Source: Anaerotignum sp. | GTDB lineage: Bacteria > Bacillota > Clostridia > Lachnospirales > Anaerotignaceae | DNA length: 64,000 nucleotides | Assembly: GCA_020024455.1 (NCBI GenBank) | Contig: JAHHTU010000002.1 | Location: 1 to 64,000, forward strand | Direction: 5' to 3' | Translations under genes and position numbers: made by a program | Shown: piece by piece, positions 49,391 through 58,079 of the stretch | How positions within the stretch are numbered: position 1 is the first letter of the stretch | Layout: the number at the start of each line of letters is the position of its first letter | Notes under the pieces: generated by a model | The model's input: the letters and a program-made list of their open reading frames with translations, nothing else | Databases searched by the model: none | Told to the model about the DNA's origin: nothing

Positions 49391-50353
49391 TCACAACAAC
49401 GCCTCTATGATTTCGTCTGATGTTTTTCCCTCTGCAATACCTTCAAAATTCAAAAATACCCTGTGACGCAATGCAGGTTTTGCCACCTGTTTCACATCTT
49501 CATATGCCACATGATACCGCCCAGCCAACAACGCCCATATCCTCGCTGTTTTCATCAAAGACTGTGCCCCACGGGGACTTGCCCCATATCGTACATATTG
49601 CTTGACCACTTCGGGTGCGTGTGCATATTCGGGGTGTGTCTGCAATATCAAATCCATCATATATTCTGCCACCGGTTCTGCAATCGGTACTTGCTCTGCA
49701 ATTTTTCGCATACGCAACAATTTTTCACCACTGCAAACGGTTTCCACTGTCTGTGTTTCTTCTTTTGTTGTTGTTTGTACAATTTGCAACAATTCCGCTT
49801 TATTGGGGAATGGTACGTCCAATTTTAACAAAAAACGGTCCATTTGTGCTTCTGGCAAAGGATATGTTCCTTCTGTTTCCAATGGATTTTGTGTTGCCAA
49901 TACAAAAAACGGCTCTTCCAACGTATAGGTGTGGTTGCCACCGGTAACGGTATGTTCCTGCATGGCTTCCAACAGTGCAGACTGCGTTTTTGGTGTTGCC
50001 CTGTTGATTTCATCTGCCAATACCACATTTGCAAATACAGGGCCTTTTCGGAATGAAAAAGACTGCCTGCCTTCTTCGTCTGTGGTCAATATGGTTGTGC
50101 CTGTAACATCGGCAGGCATCAAATCCGGCGTAAACTGAATACGGGAAAATGCCAATCCCATCGTTTTGCCAATGGTCTTGACCAACTGTGTTTTTCCAAG
50201 GCCTGGCATACCCTCCAACAACACATTCCCTCCGGCAATCATGGACACCAAAACGTTGCGTATCAATTCTTTTTGCCCAATCATCACTTTTCCGATTTCT
50301 TTTTCGATACTTTCAAAATCAGATACAAACTGTTGTATTTCTTTTTCTTCCAT
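49391..50353 (-). CDS. MoxR family AAA+ ATPase
   Basis: The 320-residue ATPase shows Walker A GMPGLGKTQL (about 47-56), Walker B VLADEINRA (about 110-118) and sensor ATQNP (about 154-158). MoxR proteins are chaperone-type ATPases that mature partner complexes, usually with DUF58 and VWA proteins. The ATG at 50353 is the first good start; an earlier one lacks support. It is the promoter-proximal gene of a two-gene unit. No transglutaminase or VWA membrane genes follow, so this is a minimal form of the module. Confidence 0.92.
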   Translation of the reverse strand: MEEKEIQQFVSDFESIEKEIGKVMIGQKELIRNVLVSMIAGGNVLLEGMPGLGKTQLVKTIGKTMGLAFSRIQFTPDLMPADVTGTTILTTDEEGRQSFSFRKGPVFANVVLADEINRATPKTQSALLEAMQEHTVTGGNHTYTLEEPFFVLATQNPLETEGTYPLPEAQMDRFLLKLDVPFPNKAELLQIVQTTTKEETQTVETVCSGEKLLRMRKIAEQVPIAEPVAEYMMDLILQTHPEYAHAPEVVKQYVRYGASPRGAQSLMKTARIWALLAGRYHVAYEDVKQVAKPALRHRVFLNFEGIAEGKTSDEIIEALL

Positions 50354-50583
50354 ACCTGCATACCTCCCACAAGTTTTCCCTTTTTTTCCATTATAAACAA
50401 CCATAAAATATCGGTCAATGCATATCCCAAAATGTAAAGCTTTGGTATGGAAATATTATACTTTTCTTAATAAATGATTAGATTTTTTGGTTTCAACATT
50501 TTTCAGGAAAATATTATGGCACTTTTTTATATTTCATAGTATGATAAAAGAAGAATGAAGCCATCACAAAGGAGAACACGACA

Positions 50584-51795
50584 TTGAAAAAATGGAATTT
50601 CAACAAAACAGATAAATTTTATTTCAAAATTGCAGTATATGTGTTTACTGTATTGGCAGCGACCGTACTTTTTGAAAAAGTCATCGGCAATCTGCCTGCC
50701 ATCGGCGGCAGCATATACTCCTTTTTTGCATTGTTGCAAACCATATGTTTGCCGTTTTTATTGGGATTTATGATTGCATATATTCTGAATCCCTTTATCA
50801 ATTTTTTTGAACGGCATACCAAAAAAAATAACTCTTGGTTTGAAAAACACGCAACAGCAACCCGTACCATCGCCATATTATTGATATACACCATTGTCAT
50901 TGGCGGTATGATTTGGATTGTGATTTATTTGATACCGGAAGTCAAATCTTCTGTGATTACATTTACAAAGCAGTTGCCTATGTATATCACGACACTGAAT
51001 GAAAAAATCGAACAACTCTTTGCACAGATTGATTTCATTGATGGGGAAGATGTCAACAACCTCATCAACCAATTACTGCAACCGTTGTTGGGGGCTTCAC
51101 AAGATATGTCACTGGCTTCCGAAAATATGTCCTTGATTGTGGAAACCATCATCGGCAATGTCTTCAGTATGGGACGTGCGGCATTCAACACCATTATGGC
51201 AATATTCATTGCATTTTATATGTTGTTTGATAAAGAGAGTTTCAAAAGCCAGATGAAAAAAATCACATACGCCTTGACAAGCGATGCCACCGCCAAACGT
51301 ATTTTTTATAACGGCAATCGTATCCATAACATTTTCCAGAGCTTTATTGTTGGGAAAGCATTGGACTCTTTGATTATTGGGATATTGGCATTTGTGGGTT
51401 TGTCCATCATCAAAGCACCACTGGTTTTGGTATTGAGCCTAATCATTGGCGTTACCAATATGATTCCCTATTTCGGGCCATTCTTGGGTGGTATCCCTGC
51501 TGTCATTTTGACGCTGTTGATTAGCCCCTTACACGCCGTTTGGGTTGGCTTATTCATACTGGCATTGCAACAATTTGACGGCAACTTCTTAGGGCCAAAA
51601 ATTTTGGGCAATTCCTTAGATGTCAGTCCTTTGTGGATTATATTGGCAGTCATCATCGGCGGTGCTTTGATTGGGCCTTTGGGTATGTTTGTTGGTGTGC
51701 CCATATTTGCCGCAATCAAAATGTTTTGTAATGAATATATCGACCGCAGATATCATAAAAAATATGAGCAACCCCATACACCACCAAAACCATAA
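50584..51795 (+). CDS. AI-2E family (PerM/YtvI-type) membrane protein
   Basis: The 403-residue product has the family's seven to eight helices, with a central amphipathic region (about 130-215) and the C-terminal IIGGALIGPLGMFVGVPIFAAIK. Close homologues are thought to move small molecules or ions; the AI-2 export role is shown only for a few members. The start is TTG at 50584, nine bases after AAAGGAG; the nearby ATG is in another frame. A promoter, TGGCAC-17-TATGAT (50517-50545 region), is possible. A terminator follows. Confidence 0.88.
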   Translation: MKKWNFNKTDKFYFKIAVYVFTVLAATVLFEKVIGNLPAIGGSIYSFFALLQTICLPFLLGFMIAYILNPFINFFERHTKKNNSWFEKHATATRTIAILLIYTIVIGGMIWIVIYLIPEVKSSVITFTKQLPMYITTLNEKIEQLFAQIDFIDGEDVNNLINQLLQPLLGASQDMSLASENMSLIVETIIGNVFSMGRAAFNTIMAIFIAFYMLFDKESFKSQMKKITYALTSDATAKRIFYNGNRIHNIFQSFIVGKALDSLIIGILAFVGLSIIKAPLVLVLSLIIGVTNMIPYFGPFLGGIPAVILTLLISPLHAVWVGLFILALQQFDGNFLGPKILGNSLDVSPLWIILAVIIGGALIGPLGMFVGVPIFAAIKMFCNEYIDRRYHKKYEQPHTPPKP

Positions 51796-51796
51796 A

Positions 51797-51838
51797 TATG
51801 TATCCCCTTTGTCCATATGGATACAGGGGGTATTTTTT
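51797..51838 (+). terminator. terminator of the AI-2E gene
   Basis: TATCCCCTTTGTCC and GGATACAGGGGGTA pair with small mismatches around an ATAT loop and are followed by TTTTTT. Confidence 0.8.
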
Positions 51839-51859
51839 CATCATATAAGGAGGTATTTT

Positions 51860-52765
51860 ATGACCAAAAGAACCAATCGCATTTTTTTATGTGTATTTTT
51901 ATATTTTTTACTTTGTGCTAATGTGTTGCCATTACTGTTTGGTATCGCACTTCCCTTTGTTCCCTATATACTGCAAAATATCATTGTACAATGCATGATA
52001 TTCATTCCCATATTGGTGTTGTATCCCATCATCGAACACAAATCTGTCAAAGATTGTTATTCGTTCTATCCCTTGCATTGGAAAGATGCTTTGATTTCTA
52101 TGGGGATTGCATTTTTCTCTTTGCCGTTTTTGGCTTTTGTGGTTGTTTTGACATCGCCTTTGCAACCCAACATTGCAGAAGAAGCCATGTCATCACTCAG
52201 TCACAACAGCATTTGGTTGTCTTTGCTTTTCATTGCGGTACAGCCTGCGGTATTTGAAGAATTATTGTTTCGTGGTGCTGCGTTGACAGGGTACCGACAT
52301 CTGGGTTGGCAGAAAGCCATTTTGATGAGTGCATTTTTGTTCGGTATGTTGCACTTAAACTTACAGCAAGGGTTGTATGCGTTTTTATTCGGTGCGATAT
52401 TTGCCTTTTTGGTGCAACGTACAGGCTCTATATTGGCTTCTATGTTGCCGCATTTTTTCGTCAATGCCACAAACTGTATTGCCATGTATCTGATGCCGGA
52501 ACACGCTCCCACACCGGAAAAAACATCTTTTTTTACACAACTGTATGATGTTGGAATACAATGTTTGGCGTATCTGCCGTTTTTGGTCGGCTTGTTTTAT
52601 TTGTTTATCCGCCGTCACCCTGCACCTGCTCCCCGCATGGTACAACCCACACCACAGGGGGAACGTGTATGGTCATTATCTTTGGTAAGTATGGTAGTGA
52701 TTTTCGTCATATTCTCCGCTATATTCATCATACCGATGATATTACAAAAAATGATAACTCTATAA
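51860..52765 (+). CDS. CPBP family intramembrane metalloprotease
   Basis: The 301-residue, highly hydrophobic product has the CPBP (Abi/Rce1-like) motifs: EELLFRG (133-139) with the catalytic glutamate pair and arginine, FGMLHLN (about 160-166) with histidine, and HFFVNATN (near 197-204). Such proteins cleave membrane substrates or prenylated or bacteriocin-related peptides. No bacteriocin gene is seen next to it. The ATG at 51860 follows AAGGAGG. It has a terminator on each side, so it is probably read alone or by readthrough from the AI-2E gene. Confidence 0.88.
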   Translation: MTKRTNRIFLCVFLYFLLCANVLPLLFGIALPFVPYILQNIIVQCMIFIPILVLYPIIEHKSVKDCYSFYPLHWKDALISMGIAFFSLPFLAFVVVLTSPLQPNIAEEAMSSLSHNSIWLSLLFIAVQPAVFEELLFRGAALTGYRHLGWQKAILMSAFLFGMLHLNLQQGLYAFLFGAIFAFLVQRTGSILASMLPHFFVNATNCIAMYLMPEHAPTPEKTSFFTQLYDVGIQCLAYLPFLVGLFYLFIRRHPAPAPRMVQPTPQGERVWSLSLVSMVVIFVIFSAIFIIPMILQKMITL

Positions 52766-52801
52766 AAATAGCGTGACAATGCATTGTCACGCCATTTTTT
52801 T
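52764..52801. terminator. two-way terminator after the CPBP gene
   Basis: GCGTGACAAT (52771-52780) pairs with ATTGTCACGC (52783-52792), with an A-rich left flank and a T run on the right. It also covers the stop of the HAAS-SEDS gene. Confidence 0.85.
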
Positions 52802-54134
52802 ATATGTTTCTTTTGGCTCCGCTTGGGAAAACGTCCCATTTTATGGATACCTGCCCACTGCGAAACACAGACAACAGAAAGCCCATCAACATACCATTGA
52901 GCAAAATTTCACTATTCCCCCATGAAATCAAAGGCAGTGAAAACGATTGCAAAAACGGTATACCCAGCTGAAACACCACAGAAAACAAAAACTGTACCAG
53001 TAATATCCAATATATGACTTTTGCTGTCATATTTGCCAAAATTGCCTTTTGTTTTCTGATTTGCAACCAACATTGCACAAAAAACAACACAAACAACGCC
53101 AACAACACCCCCACAAATACTTTCCCATATCGAAAACCGATTTCCAACAATATGGCATGATGTTGTGATAAGTACAAATTGCCATCGGTATTTTCCAAAA
53201 TCGCTTGTAAAAAGGCACTCTCTGGGACACCTGCCTCCAGCCATCGGCTGTCTTGCCATACATAGTAAAACAAGTTCTGCAAATATCCACTTCCCATAGG
53301 GTCATTTGAGGCAAAACGATACATAAAATAGTGGTATCTTGATATAAAGAACAAGCCTCCCATTGTCAAAATGACCACCACTAGCAGTAACAGCCATTTT
53401 TGCCCTTGTTTTTTCCCAATCCCAAACCAATCCTGTGAAACTGCCATACATAAGGCTACGCCTGCGGAAATGGCAAAGAGTATGGTATTGGAAAACAATG
53501 CACATGGCACCAAAAAACAAATCCCGCCAAGATATGCCATGACAGCAAGCAAAGCACCCATTTCCTTTTTTTGTCGCAACAAACACAACAAAGAAACATA
53601 CACCAATGGCAACCACAGTGCAAAAGAGGTCATAGAAAAAAACAAGAATTGCGGTTTTCCGTTCACATTCGGCGTTTGCAACAACCACCCACACACCAAA
53701 ATACCGATTGCCACACAAACAATGGGTTTTGCATATCGTATCCATATGGAAAAATCCAAAAAATATGCACCCAAAAACACTGCCATACCCAAACCAACCA
53801 TAAACACCACTTCTGCCCATGTTTGGTTATCTGACACATACAATCTGCAACACATACCCGCCAAGAACAACACGCCTGTCAAAAGCAACAATCCCCATTG
53901 TGGGACAGGGCGGTGTGCTTGGTCCAACGCCATACCGACAGAAACAGCATCTCCCATTTCTGCGATTGCTTTTTGTTCTGCCTCCTGTTCGGAAAAACCT
54001 TGTGCCACAAAGGCATCTGTTTGGTCTTGCAAATGACATTCCAATTCCTCATATACACCTTGTCTTGCTTTTTTCCATCGCATTTGTGTACACACCGCTT
54101 GCAGATATGCCTCCCTATTTTCATACGCCTGCAC
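52800..54134 (-). CDS. HAAS/permease-prefix domain fused to a SEDS-like (FtsW/RodA/SpoVE) membrane protein
   Basis: The 444-residue product has an N-terminal soluble domain (about 1-75) of the HAAS/permease-prefix type (WKKARQGVYEELECHLQDQ, then GFSEQEAEQKAIAEMGD). A membrane part with about ten helices follows and resembles FtsW/RodA: FLQSFSLPLISWGNSEILL matches the SEDS C-terminal motif. In the loop that carries the catalytic aspartate of true SEDS polymerases (NDFIF in the RodA of this window) it reads HHAILLEIG, so histidine (about 326) replaces it. It overlaps the padR end by 14 bases. I favour the GTG at 54134, eight bases after GAGGTGG; a GTG at 54146 is possible. Confidence 0.85.
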   Translation of the reverse strand: MQAYENREAYLQAVCTQMRWKKARQGVYEELECHLQDQTDAFVAQGFSEQEAEQKAIAEMGDAVSVGMALDQAHRPVPQWGLLLLTGVLFLAGMCCRLYVSDNQTWAEVVFMVGLGMAVFLGAYFLDFSIWIRYAKPIVCVAIGILVCGWLLQTPNVNGKPQFLFFSMTSFALWLPLVYVSLLCLLRQKKEMGALLAVMAYLGGICFLVPCALFSNTILFAISAGVALCMAVSQDWFGIGKKQGQKWLLLLVVVILTMGGLFFISRYHYFMYRFASNDPMGSGYLQNLFYYVWQDSRWLEAGVPESAFLQAILENTDGNLYLSQHHAILLEIGFRYGKVFVGVLLALFVLFFVQCWLQIRKQKAILANMTAKVIYWILLVQFLFSVVFQLGIPFLQSFSLPLISWGNSEILLNGMLMGFLLSVFRSGQVSIKWDVFPSGAKRNI

Positions 54135-54453
54135 AGGAAACACCACCTCTCAACACTTTGCTCACTGCTTTTGCATAGCTGTTCCAATATGCGGTTTGTT
54201 GTAGCAGTTGTTGCCTGCCTTCTTCTGTGATGTGATAATATTTCCTTGTTCTGCCTTTTTCCTGTTGGGTATAGGCAGTGACAAATCCATCTTTTTCCAT
54301 ACCATGCAACAACGGATACAATGTACCTGCTTTCAGACAAAACGTATCATCGGAACGCTGTGCCAATGTTTCGATGATTTCATATCCATAACGGTCTTTT
54401 TCGTCCAACAATTTCAATAACAACAATGTCAAATTTGCTTTTTCCTGTGCCAT
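54121..54453 (-). CDS. PadR family transcription regulator
   Basis: The 110-residue product has the PadR winged helix: LLLLKLLDEKDRYGYEII, a TLYPLLHGMEKDGFV recognition region (about 43-57) and GRTRKYYHITEEGRQQL. PadR proteins respond to envelope stress or small molecules and usually repress their own operon. HAAS-domain proteins are commonly encoded next to PadR regulators, as here with the overlapping HAAS-SEDS gene. A 17-bp-arm inverted repeat covers its promoter. I take the second ATG (54453), ten bases after AGGAGG. Confidence 0.92.
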   Translation of the reverse strand: MAQEKANLTLLLLKLLDEKDRYGYEIIETLAQRSDDTFCLKAGTLYPLLHGMEKDGFVTAYTQQEKGRTRKYYHITEEGRQQLLQQTAYWNSYAKAVSKVLRGGVSCAGV

Positions 54454-54468
54454 TTGCATACCCTCCTA

Positions 54469-54519
54469 ATATATAGATTATCTATCTATTACTATATATA
54501 GATAATCTATATATGTCAA
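54469..54519 (-). promoter_or_regulatory. padR promoter with large inverted-repeat operator
   Basis: On the minus strand TTGACA (complement at 54514-54519), 17 bases and TATAGT (complement at 54491-54496) form the promoter. A perfect 17-bp inverted repeat (54469-54485 and 54498-54514) has one arm in the promoter spacer and the other just after the -10 box. This fits autorepression by a dimeric PadR protein. Confidence 0.85.
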
Positions 54520-54536
54520 TTATTTTTTCCAAATAA

Positions 54537-54566
54537 AAAAACAACAAACAAAAATTGTTTGCTGTT
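54537..54566 (-). terminator. terminator of trmB
   Basis: CAAACAA and TTGTTTG pair, extended by AACA/TGTT, and a T run follows on the minus strand. It lies just after the trmB stop at 54573. Confidence 0.75.
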
Positions 54567-54572
54567 TTCTTG

Positions 54573-55217
54573 TTATGCTTCTTCTTTGCCAAATCTTGCT
54601 TCCAGTCGATAAATGGGCATACCCTGTGCAGAAAATTTTTCTTCATATTCCGTCATAATATTTCCCTCAAAATCGCTGTTGTGCAAATCCAGTGAAATAT
54701 TGGACAACTGCCAATGGTCTGCACAAAATTCATTCAACGAAAACTCAAATAATCCTCGATTATCCGTTTTGAAAAAGATTTCTCCGCTTTTGCCAAACAC
54801 TTCCCGATAGCTTTGCAAATACCCACGATAGGTTAAGCGTCTTTTATACAATCGTTTCTTTGGCCAAGGGTCACTAAAATTCAAATACAATCTTTGAAAT
54901 TCTCCCACAGCAAAAAAATCGGATAATTTTTTTGCATCGTCCCAAACCAAAGCCAAATTTGGTATGGATTCCTGTGTACGTCTTGCCGCAACTGCCACAA
55001 CACTCAAATTTCTCTCAATCCCGATAAAATTGATATTGGGAAATGCTTTTGCGTTCTGGCGGATAAACCCACCTTTGCCGCAACCGATTTCAATATAAAT
55101 GGGGTTATCATTTCCAAAATATTCTGCCCATCTGCCTTTCCATTGTTCTGCCTGTTGCATCACATGGCTGTTTTGTGCCAACTCTTCCTCTGCCCAAGGT
55201 TTTTTTCGTACTCTCAT
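54573..55217 (-). CDS. trmB: tRNA (guanine-N7-)-methyltransferase
   Basis: TrmB methylates G46 of tRNAs with S-adenosylmethionine. The 214-residue product has the SAM loop IEIGCGKGGF (42-51) and the family signature LNFSDPWPKKRLYKRRLTY (about 112-130). C-terminal FKTDNRGLFEFSL and SDFEGNIMTEYEEKF are typical. It is full length. The start follows GGAGC and stands alone on the minus strand. Confidence 0.96.
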   Translation of the reverse strand: MRVRKKPWAEEELAQNSHVMQQAEQWKGRWAEYFGNDNPIYIEIGCGKGGFIRQNAKAFPNINFIGIERNLSVVAVAARRTQESIPNLALVWDDAKKLSDFFAVGEFQRLYLNFSDPWPKKRLYKRRLTYRGYLQSYREVFGKSGEIFFKTDNRGLFEFSLNEFCADHWQLSNISLDLHNSDFEGNIMTEYEEKFSAQGMPIYRLEARFGKEEA

Positions 55218-55288
55218 GCTATTGCTCCTTTATTCTAAAACATATAGCATTATCATACTATCGAAACCGCTTTCCTGCAATAACTTTT

Positions 55289-56395
55289 TCAATCCGCAGG
55301 CATTTTGGCAATCCAATACCCCATACCATTGTTTTGCTCAATAGGTAAAAATTCCGAAAATCCCAATGCCATACCTCTTGGTTTGTCTTGCGGTTCATAG
55401 AAATCGGGCAACCCAAACCAAATTGCTCCCTCTTCTTCCCGCAAAATCAAATGCCCATATCGGTGGTAAGGCAACAAAAAAAATGGTTCTTTTTGCCACG
55501 CCAAAGGTAAGTTATCAAAAAACAACAATTCTTTCAAAGAAATTTGATACCATGCTTTTCCATCGCCGAATGGATACAATATTGCATGATTTTCAAAGAA
55601 TTTTTTTGGTGTCATGTCGATATACATTGCCATTTCATCTTCTGTGTCACAACTATCTTTTTCTGCTGTTCTGTCCTGTAATGCATCTGCACGGTCTTCA
55701 ATCAATTCCTGTCTGGTTTGTGGCTCTCCCAAAATCCTGTTTGTTTCTTCTGTTGTAAATATCCCCATTTCCTCCAAGGATTGCATTTCCTGCCGAAATT
55801 TTTTCAAAAGCCCAAAAAAATTCCCATGATATGAAACATCTGGTTGCTTGATGGGTTCCGGTTCTTCTTGTGGTTGTATTTCTGTGCTTTGTTGTATTTC
55901 TTCCACAATCTGCATCGTGGGTGTTTTGACTTCTGTTTGTACAGGTGGCAATGTAACGGTTTCTGCCGCCTGTATATCTGCTTTTTCCTGCAATGGACAA
56001 AATACAGACAGCCACTCTCTTTTTTGTCCAAAATATGCCACCAAAGGGGCAACCTTTTTGCCTTGTTGTTGTGTCATCACAGCCACCCCAAACAAATCCT
56101 CCACTTGATACCCCTCTGTCAAATCATCGGGGTCAAATGCCCAGGTCAATGTACATTGTCCGTTTGGATTGCATGGCAAATCACCGCAAAAAACGCCTGC
56201 ACATTCTTGTTCCTTTGCCAAAAGACCATACACCACATACTGCTGTCCATTTTTTGGTAACAATCCCTGCACAGAAATTTGTAATGTTGCTTTACCGTTT
56301 TTGATTTCCATAATACAACTGCCCCATGCACTGCTATATCCTGTGGTTTCTTGTTTGAACATCAAATACACTTTATCATATCGTCTTTGATACAC
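55289..56395 (-). CDS. DUF6128-like protein, 368 aa
   Basis: The N-terminal domain (about 1-135: YQRRYDKVYLMFKQETTGYS, then GSCIMEIKNGKATLQISVQGL) resembles a clostridial family with an N-terminal beta-sandwich and a C-terminal domain of unknown function (DUF6128-like); I recall it only weakly. A low-complexity, Glu/Gln/Pro-rich linker (about 150-200) joins it to a C-terminal domain (about 255-368) with YPFGDGKAWYQISLKELLFFDNLP. There is no signal peptide. The start is a GTG at 56395 after GGGGGAG. It is read alone or with the CYTH gene upstream. Function unknown. Confidence 0.62.
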   Translation of the reverse strand: MYQRRYDKVYLMFKQETTGYSSAWGSCIMEIKNGKATLQISVQGLLPKNGQQYVVYGLLAKEQECAGVFCGDLPCNPNGQCTLTWAFDPDDLTEGYQVEDLFGVAVMTQQQGKKVAPLVAYFGQKREWLSVFCPLQEKADIQAAETVTLPPVQTEVKTPTMQIVEEIQQSTEIQPQEEPEPIKQPDVSYHGNFFGLLKKFRQEMQSLEEMGIFTTEETNRILGEPQTRQELIEDRADALQDRTAEKDSCDTEDEMAMYIDMTPKKFFENHAILYPFGDGKAWYQISLKELLFFDNLPLAWQKEPFFLLPYHRYGHLILREEEGAIWFGLPDFYEPQDKPRGMALGFSEFLPIEQNNGMGYWIAKMPAD

Positions 56396-56473
56396 ATTTG
56401 CTCCCCCTCTTTTGTTTGTCCATGTTTGTCTATTGTTACTGTATGACAGGGACAATCAAAAAAGAACCGGTTT

Positions 56474-56929
56474 TCAATCGGGTATCCCATATTTTGATAA
56501 ATTGGTATTTTTGTATCGTATATCATTTGTGATATCCATTCCAAACCAATCGGGTGGCACAAACGCCTCTGCCTCTGCCACAGATGAAAATTCCACTTCT
56601 GTTGTCATCAGCCCTTGCAAATGTCCCGCATAGATATCCAATTCTGCAATCAAATGATTGCCTAATGCGATTTCATACCTTGTTTTTTCCAAAACCGGTG
56701 TTTCCGCTTTTTGTTTCAAATGTGTGTATTCTTCTTCCGTTAAAGTCAGCTCAAATTCTTCTTTTGCAAGGTGTCCCTTTCCTTTCACCGTCAGGATATA
56801 CATCTCGTCCATTTGGCGTAAGCGAATGGTTGGCAATGTACTGATATAACACTGACTGATTTTTTTATGTGGATAGGTTTCATATGCAAACGGTACTGCT
56901 TTTGTCAAAAATTTTCTTTCAATTTCCAT
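56474..56929 (-). CDS. CYTH domain phosphatase-like protein
   Basis: The 151-residue product is a single CYTH (triphosphate tunnel) domain. The ExExK signature is MEIERKF at the N-terminus. Charged residues inside the barrel follow: RLRQMDE, TVKGKGH, ELTLTEEEY and EKTRYEI. Such enzymes hydrolyse triphosphates or thiamine triphosphate or make cyclic nucleotides; in Clostridia many are short tripolyphosphatases. The ATG at 56929 follows AGGAGG. It lies upstream of the DUF6128-like gene on the same strand, 78 bases away. Confidence 0.9.
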   Translation of the reverse strand: MEIERKFLTKAVPFAYETYPHKKISQCYISTLPTIRLRQMDEMYILTVKGKGHLAKEEFELTLTEEEYTHLKQKAETPVLEKTRYEIALGNHLIAELDIYAGHLQGLMTTEVEFSSVAEAEAFVPPDWFGMDITNDIRYKNTNLSKYGIPD

Positions 56930-57035
56930 GTCATTTCCTCCTATTTGGTTCAGCATAGCCACAACCAATCCGTTTGTCAAGTTGCATCATACACCAAAAC
57001 CATTTATAATAAAAACAAAAACGGAGGGATTTTTT

Positions 57036-57584
57036 ATGAAACAAGCACTCATCTTTTTAGCAGAAGGTTTTGAAGAAATCGAGGCAGTCACGCCCTTAGA
57101 CCTGTTGCGTCGTGCAGGTGTTGACGCAAAATTCGTATCTTTAACCGGAAATTTGGCAGTCACAGGGGCACATGGCATCACATACCATGCAGATATGCTG
57201 TTTGCATATGACATTGCCAAACAAGCAGATATGTTGATATTACCGGGTGGTATGCCGGGTGCAGAACATTTGCAAAACCATGCCGCACTTGGTAAATTGC
57301 TTTTGGAATTTGACGCTGCCAAAAAGTTTGTCTGTGCCATCTGTGCCGCTCCTATGGTGTTGGGGCATTTGGGTATCCTCAAAGGCAAAAAAGCCACCAT
57401 ATATCCCGGTATGGAAAGCCGCTTAATCGGTGCAGAGCCTGTCACAGACAAGGTGTGTCGTGATGGGCATATCATCACATCACAAGCACCGGCAACCGCA
57501 ATGTTGTTCACATTGTCACTCATTGCGGCATTGGAAGGAGAAGAAACTGCACAACGCATCAAAGACGATATTGTGTTTGGTTGA
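57036..57584 (+). CDS. DJ-1/PfpI family protein
   Basis: The 182-residue product is a DJ-1-type cysteine-containing protein. The acidic partner lies in LAEGFEEIEA (about 8-17) and the nucleophile elbow is C103 in FVCAICAAPMVLG (98-110). Family members act in thiol stress, as chaperones, or as glyoxalase III-like enzymes; the subgroup here is often labelled as a thiazole biosynthesis protein without proof. The ATG follows GGAGGG. Its 3' end overlaps the converging gene by 26 bases. It stands alone. Confidence 0.93.
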   Translation: MKQALIFLAEGFEEIEAVTPLDLLRRAGVDAKFVSLTGNLAVTGAHGITYHADMLFAYDIAKQADMLILPGGMPGAEHLQNHAALGKLLLEFDAAKKFVCAICAAPMVLGHLGILKGKKATIYPGMESRLIGAEPVTDKVCRDGHIITSQAPATAMLFTLSLIAALEGEETAQRIKDDIVFG

Positions 57585-57963
57585 GTTTTACCGCAGAAAA
57601 CAACAGTGGCAACAAGTGTTCCGAACAGTGAAACAACCCTGTTTGTTCTGCCGCCTGTTCCAGCAACTGTATATCCAAATCATATATGTACGAAATTTGT
57701 GCCATTGTGTAATATGCAGGAAATCCCGATTGCAACTGTCTGGAAAGCAATTTCCCAAAATATGTATCATGATTTTTCAACAACTGCATACATTCTGTTT
57801 TTGTCAGTGTTGTTTTGTCACATTGTTTGAGTACATCTTTGGATAACGAAAATTGTTTGACCACCTTTTGCAAATCATATGGTTCTTGCTCTGTGCGAAA
57901 AAAAATGTCAGCCATCATCACTTGTGGCTGTATCTTTTTTTGATAATAATCCCAAAATGTCAT
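57559..57963 (-). CDS. hypothetical protein, 134 aa
   Basis: The product is soluble and mostly helical, with a leucine-rich C-terminal half (DIQLLEQAAEQTGLFHCSEHLLPLL). I cannot name a family. It starts with MTFWDYYQKKIQPQV after GGGAGG, a strong ribosome site. Its 3' end overlaps the DJ-1 gene by 26 bases. No promoter consensus stands out. Because the site and spacing are good I accept it as a gene, with moderate confidence. Confidence 0.55.
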   Translation of the reverse strand: MTFWDYYQKKIQPQVMMADIFFRTEQEPYDLQKVVKQFSLSKDVLKQCDKTTLTKTECMQLLKNHDTYFGKLLSRQLQSGFPAYYTMAQISYIYDLDIQLLEQAAEQTGLFHCSEHLLPLLFSAVKLNQTQYRL

Positions 57964-58046
57964 ATGTTCTATTCCTCCCTATGGTGATTGCTATTATTGT
58001 AGCAACATATCCGACACATAACCACAGGGAATGGGTGGAAAGAAAA

Positions 58047-58075
58047 ACAACCTTTGCATTTTGCAAAGGTTGTTT
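58047..58075 (-). terminator. terminator of the lon-engB operon
   Basis: AACAACCTTTGC (58047-58058) and GCAAAGGTTGTT (58063-58074) pair with a four-base loop; an A-rich flank gives a T run on the minus strand. It lies after the engB stop. Confidence 0.85.
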
Positions 58076-58079
58076 TGGT

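Noticed and set aside
50515..50545. Sigma-54 promoter (TGGCAC) before the AI-2E gene
   Set aside because: The -12 element (TTGCA) is missing at the required spacing; a sigma-A reading, TGGCAC-17-TATGAT, explains it better.
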